The notes below the pieces were generated by a model, which saw only the letters and a program-made list of their open reading frames with translations, made no database searches and had not been told where the DNA came from. This document shows positions 1 through 9,803 of a DNA stretch of 38,780 nt, piece by piece. Origin of the DNA: Phaeoceros laevis (lineage: Eukaryota > Anthocerotophyta > Anthocerotopsida > Notothyladales); NCBI GenBank assembly GCA_049999765.1, contig JBNGIQ010009312.1, forward strand, positions 194,003-232,782, read 5' to 3'. A program made the position numbers and the translations under genes. Positions within the stretch are counted from its first letter, which is position 1, and every line of letters starts with the position of its first letter.

Positions 1-880
1 CTGACTGTGGGAGGTCCGCATTCCTTGACTGACTTCCTTGTTCAGGAGAAGCCCCTTAACAGCGTTGTGCTGCATCAGGTGGCTAAAGGCCTACCAGTTA
101 TACCACCCTCAGACAGGATGGTGGTTACTTTGGGTGCTATCCTAGTGGACACCAGGAAGGGGGTCTTGCATGTTAACGGTCTCGTACCAAAGGTAGCTCT
201 TTTGGATACCGGAGCGCAACCTGTTATTCTTGGCGCTTCTTTTGCTAAGAAGTTAGGTTTGGTGGGTGAGGCGTTGCAACCATCCGTATGGAGAATTCGT
301 ACTGCTGGTGGTCAGGTTGAAAAGGTGCAGGGCGAAAGTACTCAATTTCTGAGTATTGTGTTCAACCCAGGATCTGTCCAAGCTATGGAGCTTCGTGTCC
401 GTTGTCTTGTTACGGCAGCAACCAGCTATGATGTCCCTATGGGACAAGAGGCTTTGTTTCCTCCTGGTGTTACCATTGACAATTGGACCGAGCAAGCTTA
501 TTACCGTGTAGATTGGGAAGGAATGGGTCGGCATTTTGGCTTTCTGCCCTTGGACTTGCATGGTGCGCAGGTGGGAGGATCAGCACTGACAGCACTCAAA
601 GAAGCATGCATGGCTACTTATGAGTATCTGCCTGAGTGCGTTGATACCGCTGACCTGCAAGATGATGATTTTCATGATATCATGCCTGTTTTTACAGCAG
701 AGCATAGCATTGATTACACTCCAGGAACTTTGCAGCTTTTGCGTACCAATAAGGTATGTGTGGAGGAAGCTTTAAGCAAATTGGAGTCTGTAGTTACTAC
801 TGCTGCCCCACATCAAGCAGTGGAACCGATTATGTGTGCCACTATACAGTGGCAGCCACCGGTAGAAGGAATTAGGTACC
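1..880 (+). pseudogene. gypsy pol fragment: retropepsin-like aspartic protease and linker
   Basis: The reading frame is open from base 1, so coding continues upstream of the window; no start codon belongs here. The protease active-site motif LLDTGAQPVILG lies at about 196-231, with catalytic Asp in DTG at 205-213. It is followed by a hydrophobic segment and a linker of about 200 residues rich in acidic residues, with no domain I recognise. The frame runs on to a stop at 964-966. The methyltransferase that should follow is read one base later (frame 2), so a net +1 shift separates the two near 870-885. A programmed +1 frameshift cannot be excluded, but the other breaks downstream make simple decay more likely. 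Confidence 0.7.
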
Positions 881-1838
881 ATGGTGGAACTATTCGGTGG
901 CATGGCTTCAGGGTTGGAGGCCGTCCTCAAGTCTGGTATGCGAGTTCGCAGGTACATTTATTGTGACATCAGTCCTTTGGCAAGGGCTGTCGCTGAAGGA
1001 AGGATGGTACAACTGCAGGAAGCTTATCCACAGCAGTTTACGGCACAAGCTTGGGCGGGAGCATTTACCACGCTACCTGCTGACATCACACTGGTCCGGG
1101 AACAACATTTTCAAATGCTAGGGCCAGTTCACTTGCTTGTGGCGGGATGGGAATGTCAGGGGTTCTCACAGGCAGGCACAGGCAAAGGCCTTGAGGACGC
1201 CAGGTCAGGTCTTTTTGCAGACCTCGTGCGCATCATTCATTGGGGCCAGAAGCATTCGCATAACATGGGGTATATCTTGGAGAACACCCCAGTTCAGTTT
1301 GACCCCAGGGAGTCTGTCTAGCGGGACTTTGCTGCTGTGCAACATTTGGTAGGCACGCCATTACTTCTAGATGCTGTTCAATGCGGTTCTTTGGCCCATC
1401 GTCTGAGGAACTTATGTACCAACCTGGCTCCAACACAGGTCTTGCAGCTGGCTTTGAGGTACACCATCCGGGACTCTTCCCTCTCGGTGTCTCAAATTCT
1501 TGATGAGGATACAGTCTGCAAGCCTGTCCTCAAGACAGAGAAAGCTCCTTGGTTCCCAGTGAATCAACCCGGCAAGGCACAAGCTGCGTGTCCCACATTG
1601 GTGGCCTATCCAGGTTCTTATGCCTTTTGTGGTGAAGGCACAGGCATGGTCATGTGCCATGATAGTGGCAAATGGGAGGCCCCTAGTGCGGAAGAGAAGG
1701 AGCGTGCGATGGGATTTAAGGCGGGTACTACGGCTCATAGGAAGCTCAATCAGCCTCAACGCAACTCGATCTTAGGCAAAGCCATGGATCTGAATTCGTT
1801 GTCATGGCTCGTTTCCGCTTGTCTCATCTTTCAGATGC
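866..1838 (+). pseudogene. C5 cytosine DNA methyltransferase domain inside gypsy pol
   Basis: Catalytic-type C5 methyltransferase motifs appear in the correct order. Motif I (SAM binding) is VELFGGMASGLEA at 884-922. Motif IV is AGWECQGFSQAG, with the candidate catalytic Cys codon at 1154-1156. Motif VI is YILENTP, with Glu at 1280-1282. A SLAHRLRN motif follows, then the late motifs EAPSAEEKERAMGF and RNSILGKAMDLNSL. The spacing and the AHR.R motif look closer to Dnmt3/DRM enzymes than to Dnmt1. The usual Pro before the catalytic Cys is Glu here. A TAG at 1319-1321 interrupts the domain right after motif VI, and frame 2 continues on both sides of it. Family knowledge: such enzymes transfer a methyl group from SAM to cytosine C5. 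The inference is that intact relatives methylate element DNA. Confidence 0.85.
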
Positions 1839-3720
1839 TACGGGGTGCTTCATTCAGCAGTAAGCCTGTTTACCATACTCCTAATTGGCATCCCGATTTT
1901 GTGTATCTCCCTTGTAATGGCAGATTCAGCTACATGCCTACTGCTGGGGGGGGGGAAGCACCAGGGTTCTATGTGCAAGAGGAGTCTTTGTGCCCAAGTT
2001 CACGGCACATGCCACTTCAGCGTGCGTTGTGTCCAAGTTCACGGCACATGCCAGTTCAGCAACATCTACTTGTTGATGCTCGTTTAGCTGCTGAGGTTGG
2101 TGCGGGATATCCTGTCAAACCACAACAGAATGCTTCAACTTTTGCATGGACCATGGGGCCCAAGCTAAGATCCGGAGAGCGAGAACAGCTTCAGGCCCTA
2201 TTGAAGAAGTATTGCAGGTGTTTTGCATTTTCCATGCGAGAGTTAGGCAAATGCAATATGATGAAGTTCAAGTTGAACTTGACTGATGACACCCCTATCT
2301 TCAAAAGACGGCATCGGTTGAGCAAACACGAGTGGGAGCTTGTGGACGCCAGGTGCAAGGAGTTGTATGAGGCAGGACTGATCAGACCCTCATCATCTAG
2401 CTTTGTTGCAGCCACGGTTCTACCGGCCAAGAAGGACAGTGAAGGACTATGGACTGAGAAGCGGATGTGCGGGGATTACCGACCTCTTAATCAAGTTACC
2501 CCTCAAGATCGGTATCCCATGCCTACTCCAGAGGAGATTTTTGACAGTATTGGAGGATCTAAGTACTTCTCAATTCTCGACTTGAGACAAGGCTTTAATC
2601 AGATACTGTTGGAGGATGAAGATTGCTGCAAGACGGCATTTCATAGTAGCAACCAGTTATGGGAGTGGCTTGTCATGCCTTTTGGGCTCAAGAATGCGCC
2701 GGTATCTTTTCAAAGGGTTATGGACAGAATTCTTGCAGGAGCAGACTTCCTCAAATGCTACGTGGATGATGTGCTAGTACACAGGTCCACTTTTGAGGAG
2801 CATTTGCATCACTTGGAGGAATTGTTCAAAAGGTTGGACAAAGCTGACATGCGTTGTCATCCAGCAAAATGTGAATTGGCCATGGATACGGTAATCTATC
2901 TTGGGCATCGCATAGTTCCAGATGGGATCATGCCACATGCTGCTAAGGTAGACGCCATCAACAGGGTTCAGGTGCCTGAAGACATCCCCAAGTTGCGGGC
3001 ATTCATTGGCCTTTGCAACTATTATTGAGTGTATGTTCCTGAGTTCAGTAGAGTGGCTAAGCCATTATACAACTTGCTGAAAAAAGACGCACCATGTGTA
3101 TGGGACGAGGACTGCCAAGCTGCATTTGACAGTTTGAAGCAGAGTCTAACTGAGCAACCTTTGCTTCGAAGACCGGATTTCAACCAGCCCTTTATTCTTC
3201 ACACGGACTGGTCGGGGTTAGGCATCAGAGCAGTGTTATCCCAACAGGACAACGGTTGTGAGGAGCATGTTGTTGCCTACGCATCCCGTAGTAACAACAA
3301 AGCGGAATCAAATTACTCCTCTTATGAAGGGTCCCGAGTGTTTAGCCGTTGTGTGGGCTGTGTCTCATTTTCGTCCGTACTTGTATGGGAAGAAGTTTAT
3401 GCTGCATACGGACCATCAACCTTTGCGTTGGCTCATGACCAATGACAAGTTGAGTGGTAAGCTGACACGTTGGGCACTAATCCTACAGGAGTATGAGTTT
3501 GAAGTGGTTCATCGTGCAGGTGTTACACATCAAAACGCTGATACTCTGTCCAGGAGTCCATCACCTTCAACCGCAGACTTCACTGAGGCCATGATGGATC
3601 ATGATCTGCTGGTTCAAGTGGCCACTTCTGCACCAGCTTACTTGTCAATGTTAGTTAACTCAGTTGTGACATCCACGTCAGGACGGCGGGATATTTGGAC
3701 AGATGCTAACACCATGCAGT
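1839..3720 (+). pseudogene. gypsy reverse transcriptase and RNase H region
   Basis: After a linker, the RT fingers/palm start near 2270. Visible motifs are LDLRQGFNQI (about 2579-2608), MPFGLKNAP (about 2675-2701) and the catalytic YVDD at 2759-2770. The connection region reaches FIGLCNYY, where a TGA at 3026-3028 stands where this family normally has Arg, then the frame resumes with VPEFSRVAKPL. RNase H follows: FILHTDWSGLGI with its first Asp near 3200, VVAYASRS, a net +1 frame change near 3330, then LHTDHQPLRWL at about 3406. The distal RNase H motif ADTLSR lies near 3538. The presence of RNase H directly after RT and before integrase defines Ty3/gypsy rather than copia. Confidence 0.9.
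1985..2062 (+). repeat. 39-bp tandem duplication in the methyltransferase-RT linker
   Basis: Two adjacent 39-bp units (starting near 1985 and 2024) encode 13-residue repeats beginning LCPSSRHMP. They differ at only a few bases, keep the reading frame, and sit between the end of the methyltransferase and the reverse transcriptase. A G10 homopolymer lies just upstream at 1946-1955. Confidence 0.85.
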
Positions 3721-3839
3721 ACTTGCAACAGGGAACTTATCCAGTGGATAGCACTCTTGCACAGCGGGACAGGATTCAGCAGAGGTCTAAACGGTATTCT
3801 TGGAGGGTTGATCACTTGGTGAGGTTGTTGCCTGAAGGA

Positions 3840-4800
3840 GAACGTGTTGTGCCGCTCGTACAGGATAGGCCAGCCCTTATTCAACAGGTCCATGCTGAAC
3901 TTGGCCATTTCGGGGTCAAGCGCACATATAGCTTGTTGGCTCCTCACTACCATTGGGTAGGTATGTATACTCAGGTCAGGGAGGCGATAGCACGGTGTGC
4001 TGCTTGCGATCGGGTCAAGTTATCATTCAGTGACCGCTCAAGATTCCAAATTACACCCTCTCCCAATTCAAGGGTTGTTTTACCGATGGTCTTGTGATTT
4101 AGCGGGAGAGTTGCCTACGACTCCACGGGGCAATGTGTATGTGATGGTGATGATCGAGCACTTCTCCAAGTGGGTGGAGTTGGTAGCACTTCCAGACAAG
4201 ACTTCACGAAGCAATAGTCAAGCATTTCTTCAACAAGTTCTCAGCAGGTTTGGGGCATGTGCTGAGTGCTTGACTGACCAAGGTACTGAATTCCGTGGCG
4301 AGTTTCAGGACTTGCTAGATCATGCACTTGTGGACCGCCGACGTACGTCTAGGGACCATCCACAGGCTGATGGCTTGGCGGAACGCATGGTTCAGACCAT
4401 CAAGGGGGGGCTTCGCAAGTTTTGTTTAACACACAACAAAGAAGATTGGGACTTGGCTCTCCCATATCTGGCTATGGGGTATCGCATGAGTCGGCATGCC
4501 TCATTAGGTGAGTTCTCACCTTATTTTCTTCTGTTTGGTAGACATCCTCTGCCACCCTCGAGCATTGCTCGCCAGCTGGAGGCCGTTGTGGACTTGGACA
4601 GTCCAGCCACTTGGGCCCGAGTTATGTCGGACAGGGCTGCATTGTTCAAATGGGCCATGCCTATGGCCATGTTCAAACAACTTGGCAATTGCACAGCATC
4701 GTGATACACTTCGGTATGTACACACCAGAGGAGGTTCTTACAAACCCAAAGCTCGTAAGTTCAAAATTGGTGATTTCGTGTATATGTAGCGTCAGGTGCT
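3840..4800 (+). pseudogene. gypsy integrase: HHCC zinc finger, DDE core, C-terminal segment
   Basis: The N-terminal zinc finger has the His pair in HAELGHFGVKRTY and the Cys pair in CAACDRVK, ending near 4017. A net +1 frame change follows at about 4020-4035. The catalytic core is then open with D in WSCDLAG (codon 4096), D in LTDQGTEFRG (4276) and E in ADGLAERMVQTIK (4381), a complete DDE triad. Another +1 change near 4680-4690 leads into a KPKARKFKIGDFVYM segment resembling the gypsy integrase C-terminal (GPY/F-type) region. A TAG at 4787-4789 interrupts it. No chromodomain is seen; the C-terminal reader position is occupied by a PHD finger. Confidence 0.85.
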
Positions 4801-5164
4801 TGACACATTGGATACTTTAACCAGTCGGGTTAATTTGAGGGTTCATGGTATCAAACCTTCTGGGATCTTAGTGTTGCAAGGAAAAGATCGCCTTATTTCG
4901 CAGCATCCCAAGCACTGTGCTCCCTGTCACTTACCGAATCTGGATACTACTTTGGTGACCGCTACATGGATTCCCCCAGTAGATCATCCTTGTCAGGTGT
5001 GCAGTCGCATCGACGATCCTGACCAAATGTTGTTGAGTGACGGTTGCAACAGGGGTTATCATCTCTTTTGCTTACAGCCTAAGCTCACACAGGTACCTGA
5101 CTCTTTATGGTTTTGCCCCTCATGCACGGCGCGTTCTGCTACAACGAACGCTGCCCCTGCATAA
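4790..5164 (+). pseudogene. pol C-terminus with PHD-type zinc finger
   Basis: In the same frame as the integrase C-terminus, after the TAG at 4787. A linker with CAPCHLPNLD is followed by a C4HC3-like array at 4991-5125: CQVC, then DGC, GYHLFC and WFCPSC, with the DSLWFCPSC ending typical of PHD fingers. One zinc ligand is missing: the residue expected as the third Cys is Ser (AGT, in MLLSDGC). The protein ends at TAA 5162-5164, 14 bp before the polypurine tract, so this is the natural C-terminus of pol. PHD fingers commonly bind histone H3 tails, so the likely role is chromatin targeting of integration. That role is inference. Confidence 0.8.
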
Positions 5165-5178
5165 TCAGTCTCATCGCT

Positions 5179-5194
5179 GGGGGGGGAGAAAAGG
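5179..5194 (+). other. polypurine tract of the gypsy element
   Basis: An uninterrupted purine run (eight G, then AGAAAAGG) sits 14 bp after the pol stop codon and directly before a TG dinucleotide. This is the expected position and composition of the plus-strand primer next to a 3' LTR. Confidence 0.75.
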
Positions 5195-5329
5195 TGCTCT
5201 TATTTCGTTTTTCTCCATAATGTTTGGGCTTTTACCAAGTGTTCAGTTTGCTATTTGCGTGTAGCTATTGGCAACACGAAAGCCTGATCACCTATGTAGG
5301 TCCTTCACCGACATGTTATGGCACGACAT
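5195..5329 (+). repeat. gypsy 3' LTR, complete short LTR or truncated
   Basis: Begins TGCTCTTATTTCG right after the polypurine tract. The next recognisable sequence is copia RT coding on the opposite strand from about 5330. The segment could end at the CA near 5328-5329, giving a very short LTR of about 135 bp, or be cut off. The 5' LTR that would settle the length is not in the window. Confidence 0.4.
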
Positions 5330-8300
5330 ACTTCTGCAGCATATCCTTAGCATATTGTCTTTGCAATAGCCATATTCCTTGAGGTGTAGATACAACCTCA
5401 ATTCCTAAAAAATATCTGAGTTCACCTAGATCTTTCACCTTGAACTCTTTTTGCAGCTTTATCTTGATATCTGCAATGCCATCTGCATCATCTCCTATGA
5501 TGACCAAGTCGTCAACATACACAACAACATACACTCGTCCTTCCTTAATCTCTTTTACAAACAGACTGTGATCTACCTCTGCAATCACAAATCCTTGCTC
5601 CTTCAGATAACTTGTGTTACGAGCATTCGATGCTCTAGGTGCCTGTTTGAGTCCATACAATGCCTTCTTCAATTTGCATACGTACATTGGAAACTTTGGA
5701 TGAACATAGCCTTCAGGCTGTTCCACGTACACTTCCTCTTGTAATTCACCATTCAAGAATGCATTCTTGACATCCATTTGCCATAGCTTCCATCCTTTGG
5801 CTGCTGCTAATGCTATGACTGTCCTTACAGTTGCCATCTTGGCTACAGGACTAAATGTTTCCTCATAGTCTAGACCACATTGTTGTGCATGTCCTTTTGC
5901 AACCAACCTGGCCTTGTAACGCTCCAGTGTTCTATCTGACTTGAACTTCAGCTTATATACCCACTTAGAACCAATAGAAACCTTGCCATCAGGCAATTGA
6001 ACCAAATCCCACGTTCCGTTCTCAATCAATGCTGAGTATTCTTCATCCATGGCTTCACACCACTTATCATCTATCACTACCTCAGTAAACTTGGTTGGCT
6101 GCTTACAAGCTGTGACCTTTGTCATGTATGCATAATGCTGCGCATTGTAGCCTGTAACAATGTACTTGTCAACGGGTTTCCTAACCCTCTCAGATCTCCT
6201 TGGTCTTGGTTCACTTTGAACCTGCCTTGCATGAGGTGGCACATATCGTTGCTCCTTAGCACCTGGTGTTACCACAGACTGAATGCCAAACTCACTGTCA
6301 AGGTTCTCACTTCCAGAGGATTCATATCCCTCATTTCTAGCTTTGCTGCTTTCTACTCTCCCCCTCACTAACATATCCGTGTTAGTGGACTTGGATTGAT
6401 CATTCCGCAATCTTCCAGACCACGGATTCACTGTTGGTGATCCACCATTGGTCACATCTTCACTCTTTGCTGGAGTACTGTTCACAGTACTCTGCCTTGT
6501 TGGTTCATCATCGGGTAGTGTGGCTGAGTTGCCATACCATGAGGCTAACTCATCAAATACGACATCCCTGCTGATCAGGGTTTCATGTGTAAATGGCACA
6601 TAACACTTATATGCCTTCCTACCGCGTGCATACCCTAGAAAAACACTCTTCTTCACTGCTTTAGGATCCAGCTTCCTACGCTTCTCATCTGGTACATGCA
6701 CATATACAATGCACCTAAACACTTTCAGGTGTCTGATATCCGGCTTATAGCCATACAGCCTCTCAAATGGTGTAGCGTCATGAATTCATGCAGTAGGAGT
6801 TCGATTCAATACATACACCGCTGTCATCACTGCTTTTGCCCAATACACATTAGGTAAGCACTTCTCATTCAACATGGCCCTTGCTATTTCCATGACAACC
6901 CTGTTCTTCCTCTCTACAACACTATTCTGCTGTGGTGTGTATCTACAGGTTAGCTGTCTCCGTATCCCATGATCTGCAAGATAGCTATCAAACTCATCCG
7001 AGACATATTCTCCCCCTCCATCTGATCTTAGACACGAGATGGAGCAACTGAATTCATTTTCAGCATGCTTCTTGAAGTCTTTGAAAGACTCGAACACTTC
7101 ATCCTTATGCTTCAATATGTACAGCCACGTGTACCTGCTGTAATCATCAATGAAGGAAACATAGTAGCGAGCTCCTCCGAACGATGTATTCTGCGAAGGA
7201 CCACATACATCAGAATGTATCAATTGCAAAGGTCTTGAGCTGTTCTGCACATGTCGCACAAATGGAAACCTTGACTGCTTCCCAAATTGACATGCAGAAC
7301 ACACATGACCAAGATCAGTGTACTTGAACTTGGGCAATCCTTCCACCACATTCTTCTGTTGCATAGACTTCAGCTTCTCTATGTTCACATGCCCAATCCA
7401 TTTATGCCATATCTGCATATCACGTATGGCGTCTGCATCATTTGCAAACATTGCTGCATTTAACTCTGGAATGGATGCATCCAGAGTGAACATCCGTCCA
7501 TTCCTCCTTCCTTTAGCAATCAGTTTGCGCCCTCTGTCATATTCTTCAATAAAGCATCCATCTTTATTGAATCGAACCTGCAGATTTTGCTCAGCCATCT
7601 GTCCAACAGACAACATGTTCTTCGTTATGGTTGGAACATGCAACACATCATGCAGACTTTTCTGCTGACCATTCGGCATCCTCAGAGGAACATTTTCTCT
7701 ATGCTTTATGTCATGTTGTATGTCATATCCTGTACACACATGACTATGGGGACCTGCATCCATTCTGTTAAACCACTCGCCATGCGGAGTCATGTGGTTT
7801 GATGCTCCCGAATCAATGTACCATTTCTCATCATTCTGCTCATCCTGTTCAGAGAGATGTTGCATGGCAAACAACATATCATGCTGATCATTTCCAGCAT
7901 TACTGGAGGAGGCATAATTACCATGCTGCTTCCCTTTTGCTCTCATGTCTGCTTGCTGCTTATAGCAGTCCTTAGCAGTATGACCAACTTTTCCACAATA
8001 GTAGCACTCCTTGTCTCTATTGGAATGGTCATGAGATTGACTAGAACGACCTCTACTTCTTGTGGCTCTTCCCGCGCCTCTGTAACTTCCAGATCCTCTC
8101 TGGCCTTGCGCATTTCCTCCACGCCAATTGTTCTGTTGATTCTGCGTGTTCCGAGCATCACCTCGTCCTCGGAATGAACCACTACCTTTGTGGCCTCTTC
8201 CACGCTGGTTAGAATACAAAATAGTGTCTCTCCCGTGAGCCATACCTGAACCTGTGTTCAGACCAAGCTTCACTTCTTCATGAAGCAACAAGGCAACCAA

Positions 8301-8867
8301 TTCATCCCAGCTTGGGAACTCAGCTCTCACAGAGATTGAGGTGTCAAAGGGCTTGTACTCCTTTCCAAGTCCGTTCAGAGTAACTGCAACCATGTCATCC
8401 TCCGTTACCTTTGCATCGATTGTTGCAAGCTGATCTGCAATGGTTTTTACCTCTGTTGTGTACACAAGTATGCTCCTGCTACCTCGTGATAGGTTGTTGA
8501 ACTACTGCTTCAACTGAATCTTCCTGGCATGTGTCACATTTCTATAGTTCTTCATGAATACGTCCCATGCATCCTTCGGAGACATACATCCTGTGATCTG
8601 TACTATCATAGCATCTGAAATGCTTAAGGAGAGCCAGGGTAACACCTTACATGCTCTCTCAGTCCAATGCTTGTGAGCAATCCTTTGCTTCTGTGATGGA
8701 GTTTCATCCATCTCCGGTTCACTCTCATCACCTGTGCAGAGGTCCCAATAGCCTCTGCCTACCAAGAAGTTCTTCATCTTGAACTTCCACAAGGCAAAAT
8801 TTTTGTTATCTAACTTCTCTCCCACAACCTGAGAGATACTGTCTGATCCCTGTGCGTTAGCCATCAC
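5316..8867 (-). pseudogene. copia gag-pol polyprotein with two nonsense codons and missing 3' end
   Basis: Starts at ATG 8867. Gag is followed by a TAG at 8502-8504 after RKIQLKQ, in a position where copia gag is normally continuous. The same frame resumes with the RG-rich segment and the CCHC knuckle CYYCGKVGHTAKDC (from 8006), then the protease motif WYIDSGASNHM (Asp at 7814). Next come the integrase finger (HKWIGHV ... CSACQFGK) and core (HSDVCGP, IDDYSR, DGGGEY), a TGA at 6786-6788 after NRTPTA, and an RT with LYGLKQAP and the catalytic YVDD at 5519-5508. Coding homology ends at MLQKY near 5330; the final residues before the stop at 5316 look like junction sequence. All parts are in one frame, so only two point mutations and the truncation break it. 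Confidence 0.9.
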
Positions 8868-9667
8868 TCAGACTTCTTATGCACCAACACTTGTGCTCCA
8901 ACTCAGTTCAACTTATCACAATTCAGCAGTCTCCACTGCTGTGCTATGTGTCCACAGAGCTGACATGAACCTTAGCCAGTCAGCTACCCTAGTCAATCAG
9001 CAACCCTTGCTCACAATGTTAAAGAACTATGAATACATGTCCCTACATGCATAGATATTCAGCTCTAGATGTTCAGCTACAACAAGTTGCTACGCGAAAA
9101 AAAACAGGTTAACTTTTCGCCTTAACCTTAACTTAAGAATTTTTGGGCTTGCAGCCCCTTTCTCAAGCATTCAAGGGTTTGCACCCCCTCCTAGAGCCTC
9201 TAGCTCTTCTCACGGCTCCTCCTCACGCAGCCACAGCTCCTCCACGAGCTCCACCAGGTCGAAGTGACCTGTCAAACACGCAACCAAGGCCTCCGGCCCT
9301 TCTCCTCAAGCTTCCACGGCCTTGTGCGGCCTGCAGCTCCTACAACTGCTGTCTGGCCTGCTGCGAACACCTCCGGCTGGCTGCGATGGTCTCCACGGGG
9401 TCGCTGCCCGGCCTGCTGGCCCAATGCGGCCTGGTCGCCTGCTCTTGCAGCTGCCTCGGGCACTTCCCGCTGGCTGCCTGGCCTGCTGGCTCCACCGTGC
9501 CGTCCCCTGCCAGCTGCGGGCTCACGGCCTGGATCACGGCCTGCCTGCCCTTCACCTTGCGCTGCGCCTTGTGTACCTCTCTTGCTTGCGCCGCCAGCCC
9601 TCTTCATGCTCTCACGGCCATAGCCACAAACCCCCTTCCCACAGCCGCCATCGCTGCCGGCACTCGT
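8868..9667 (-). other. copia 5' leader with strongly GC-rich block
   Basis: The 800 bp between the primer-binding site and the gag ATG. The part nearest the PBS (about 9143-9660) is very GC-rich and low in complexity, with recurring GCCTGC/CTGCCC-type words. The part next to gag (8868-9140) is ordinary or AT-rich. Open frames in the GC-rich block read as low-complexity Arg/Gly/Pro-rich peptides on either strand and I do not trust them as genes. It may be a structured leader or captured host sequence. Confidence 0.5.
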
Positions 9668-9679
9668 GCTCTGATACCA
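9668..9679 (-). other. primer-binding site for initiator tRNA-Met
   Basis: The minus strand reads TGGTATCAGAGC, the standard plant copia primer-binding site complementary to the 3' end of initiator tRNA-Met. It directly abuts the CA end of the LTR (minus strand ...TTTCACA). This fixes the element's orientation and LTR edge. Confidence 0.9.
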
Positions 9680-9790
9680 TGTGAAATTGGGGCCAAGGGC
9701 TCAAGAAGCCCTAGCTCTTTATATATTTGAATAAACACAACATAACATAATCAACCTCAGGAGGAGCTTGATTTCTAATAGTCAGAATAT
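9680..9790 (-). repeat. copia 5' LTR, outer edge uncertain
   Basis: The inner edge is fixed by the primer-binding site: the minus strand ends ...CCCCAATTTCACA at 9680. A minus-strand TATATAAAG at about 9719-9727 is a good TATA box, leaving a short R-U5 of under 50 bp. The outer edge must fall before the exon-like sequence at 9804, so the LTR appears to be only about 110 bp, unless it is itself truncated. No second copy exists in the window for comparison. Confidence 0.5.
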
Positions 9791-9803
9791 GATGCACCCA
9801 CAG

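Larger units (their letters stand above)
1..5329 (+). mobile_element. Ty3/gypsy LTR retrotransposon with DNA methyltransferase and PHD finger, degenerate, 5' end outside window
   Basis: Seen in order on the plus strand: aspartic protease (DTG at 205), cytosine-5 DNA methyltransferase (about 866-1838), reverse transcriptase (YVDD at 2759), RNase H, integrase zinc finger and DDE core, an integrase C-terminal segment, a PHD finger (4991-5125), a polypurine tract and the start of a 3' LTR. The RT-RNase H-integrase order is that of Ty3/gypsy (Metaviridae). The gag region, primer-binding site and 5' LTR would lie left of base 1. The copy is dead: in-frame stops at 1319 (TAG), 3026 (TGA) and 4787 (TAG), plus frame changes near 870-885, 3333, 4025 and 4685. 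Methyltransferase-carrying gypsy elements have been reported from charophyte algae (de Mendoza and colleagues, 2018, from memory). The right boundary is uncertain. Confidence 0.85.
5330..9790 (-). mobile_element. Ty1/copia LTR retrotransposon, 3'-truncated, 5' LTR at right
   Basis: Reads right to left: 5' LTR (from 9680 rightwards), primer-binding site 9668-9679, long leader, gag, CCHC knuckle, protease, integrase, RT. The integrase-before-RT order is copia. The body is almost intact (two in-frame stops in about 1,180 codons), but pol ends abruptly near 5330, before the rest of RNase H, the polypurine tract and the 3' LTR. Homologous sequence stops exactly where the gypsy 3' LTR region lies. 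Either the copia 3' end was deleted, or gypsy inserted there and the missing part lies left of the window. Confidence 0.85.

Noticed and set aside
964-966. Programmed +1 frameshift between protease and methyltransferase
   Set aside because: Possible in principle for gypsy elements, but the copy has several other random frame changes and no recognisable slippery site was seen.
9143-9730. Overlapping long open frames on both strands (up to about 195 codons)
   Set aside because: They come from the GC-rich copia leader; translations are low-complexity and equally long on both strands, so the openness reflects composition.
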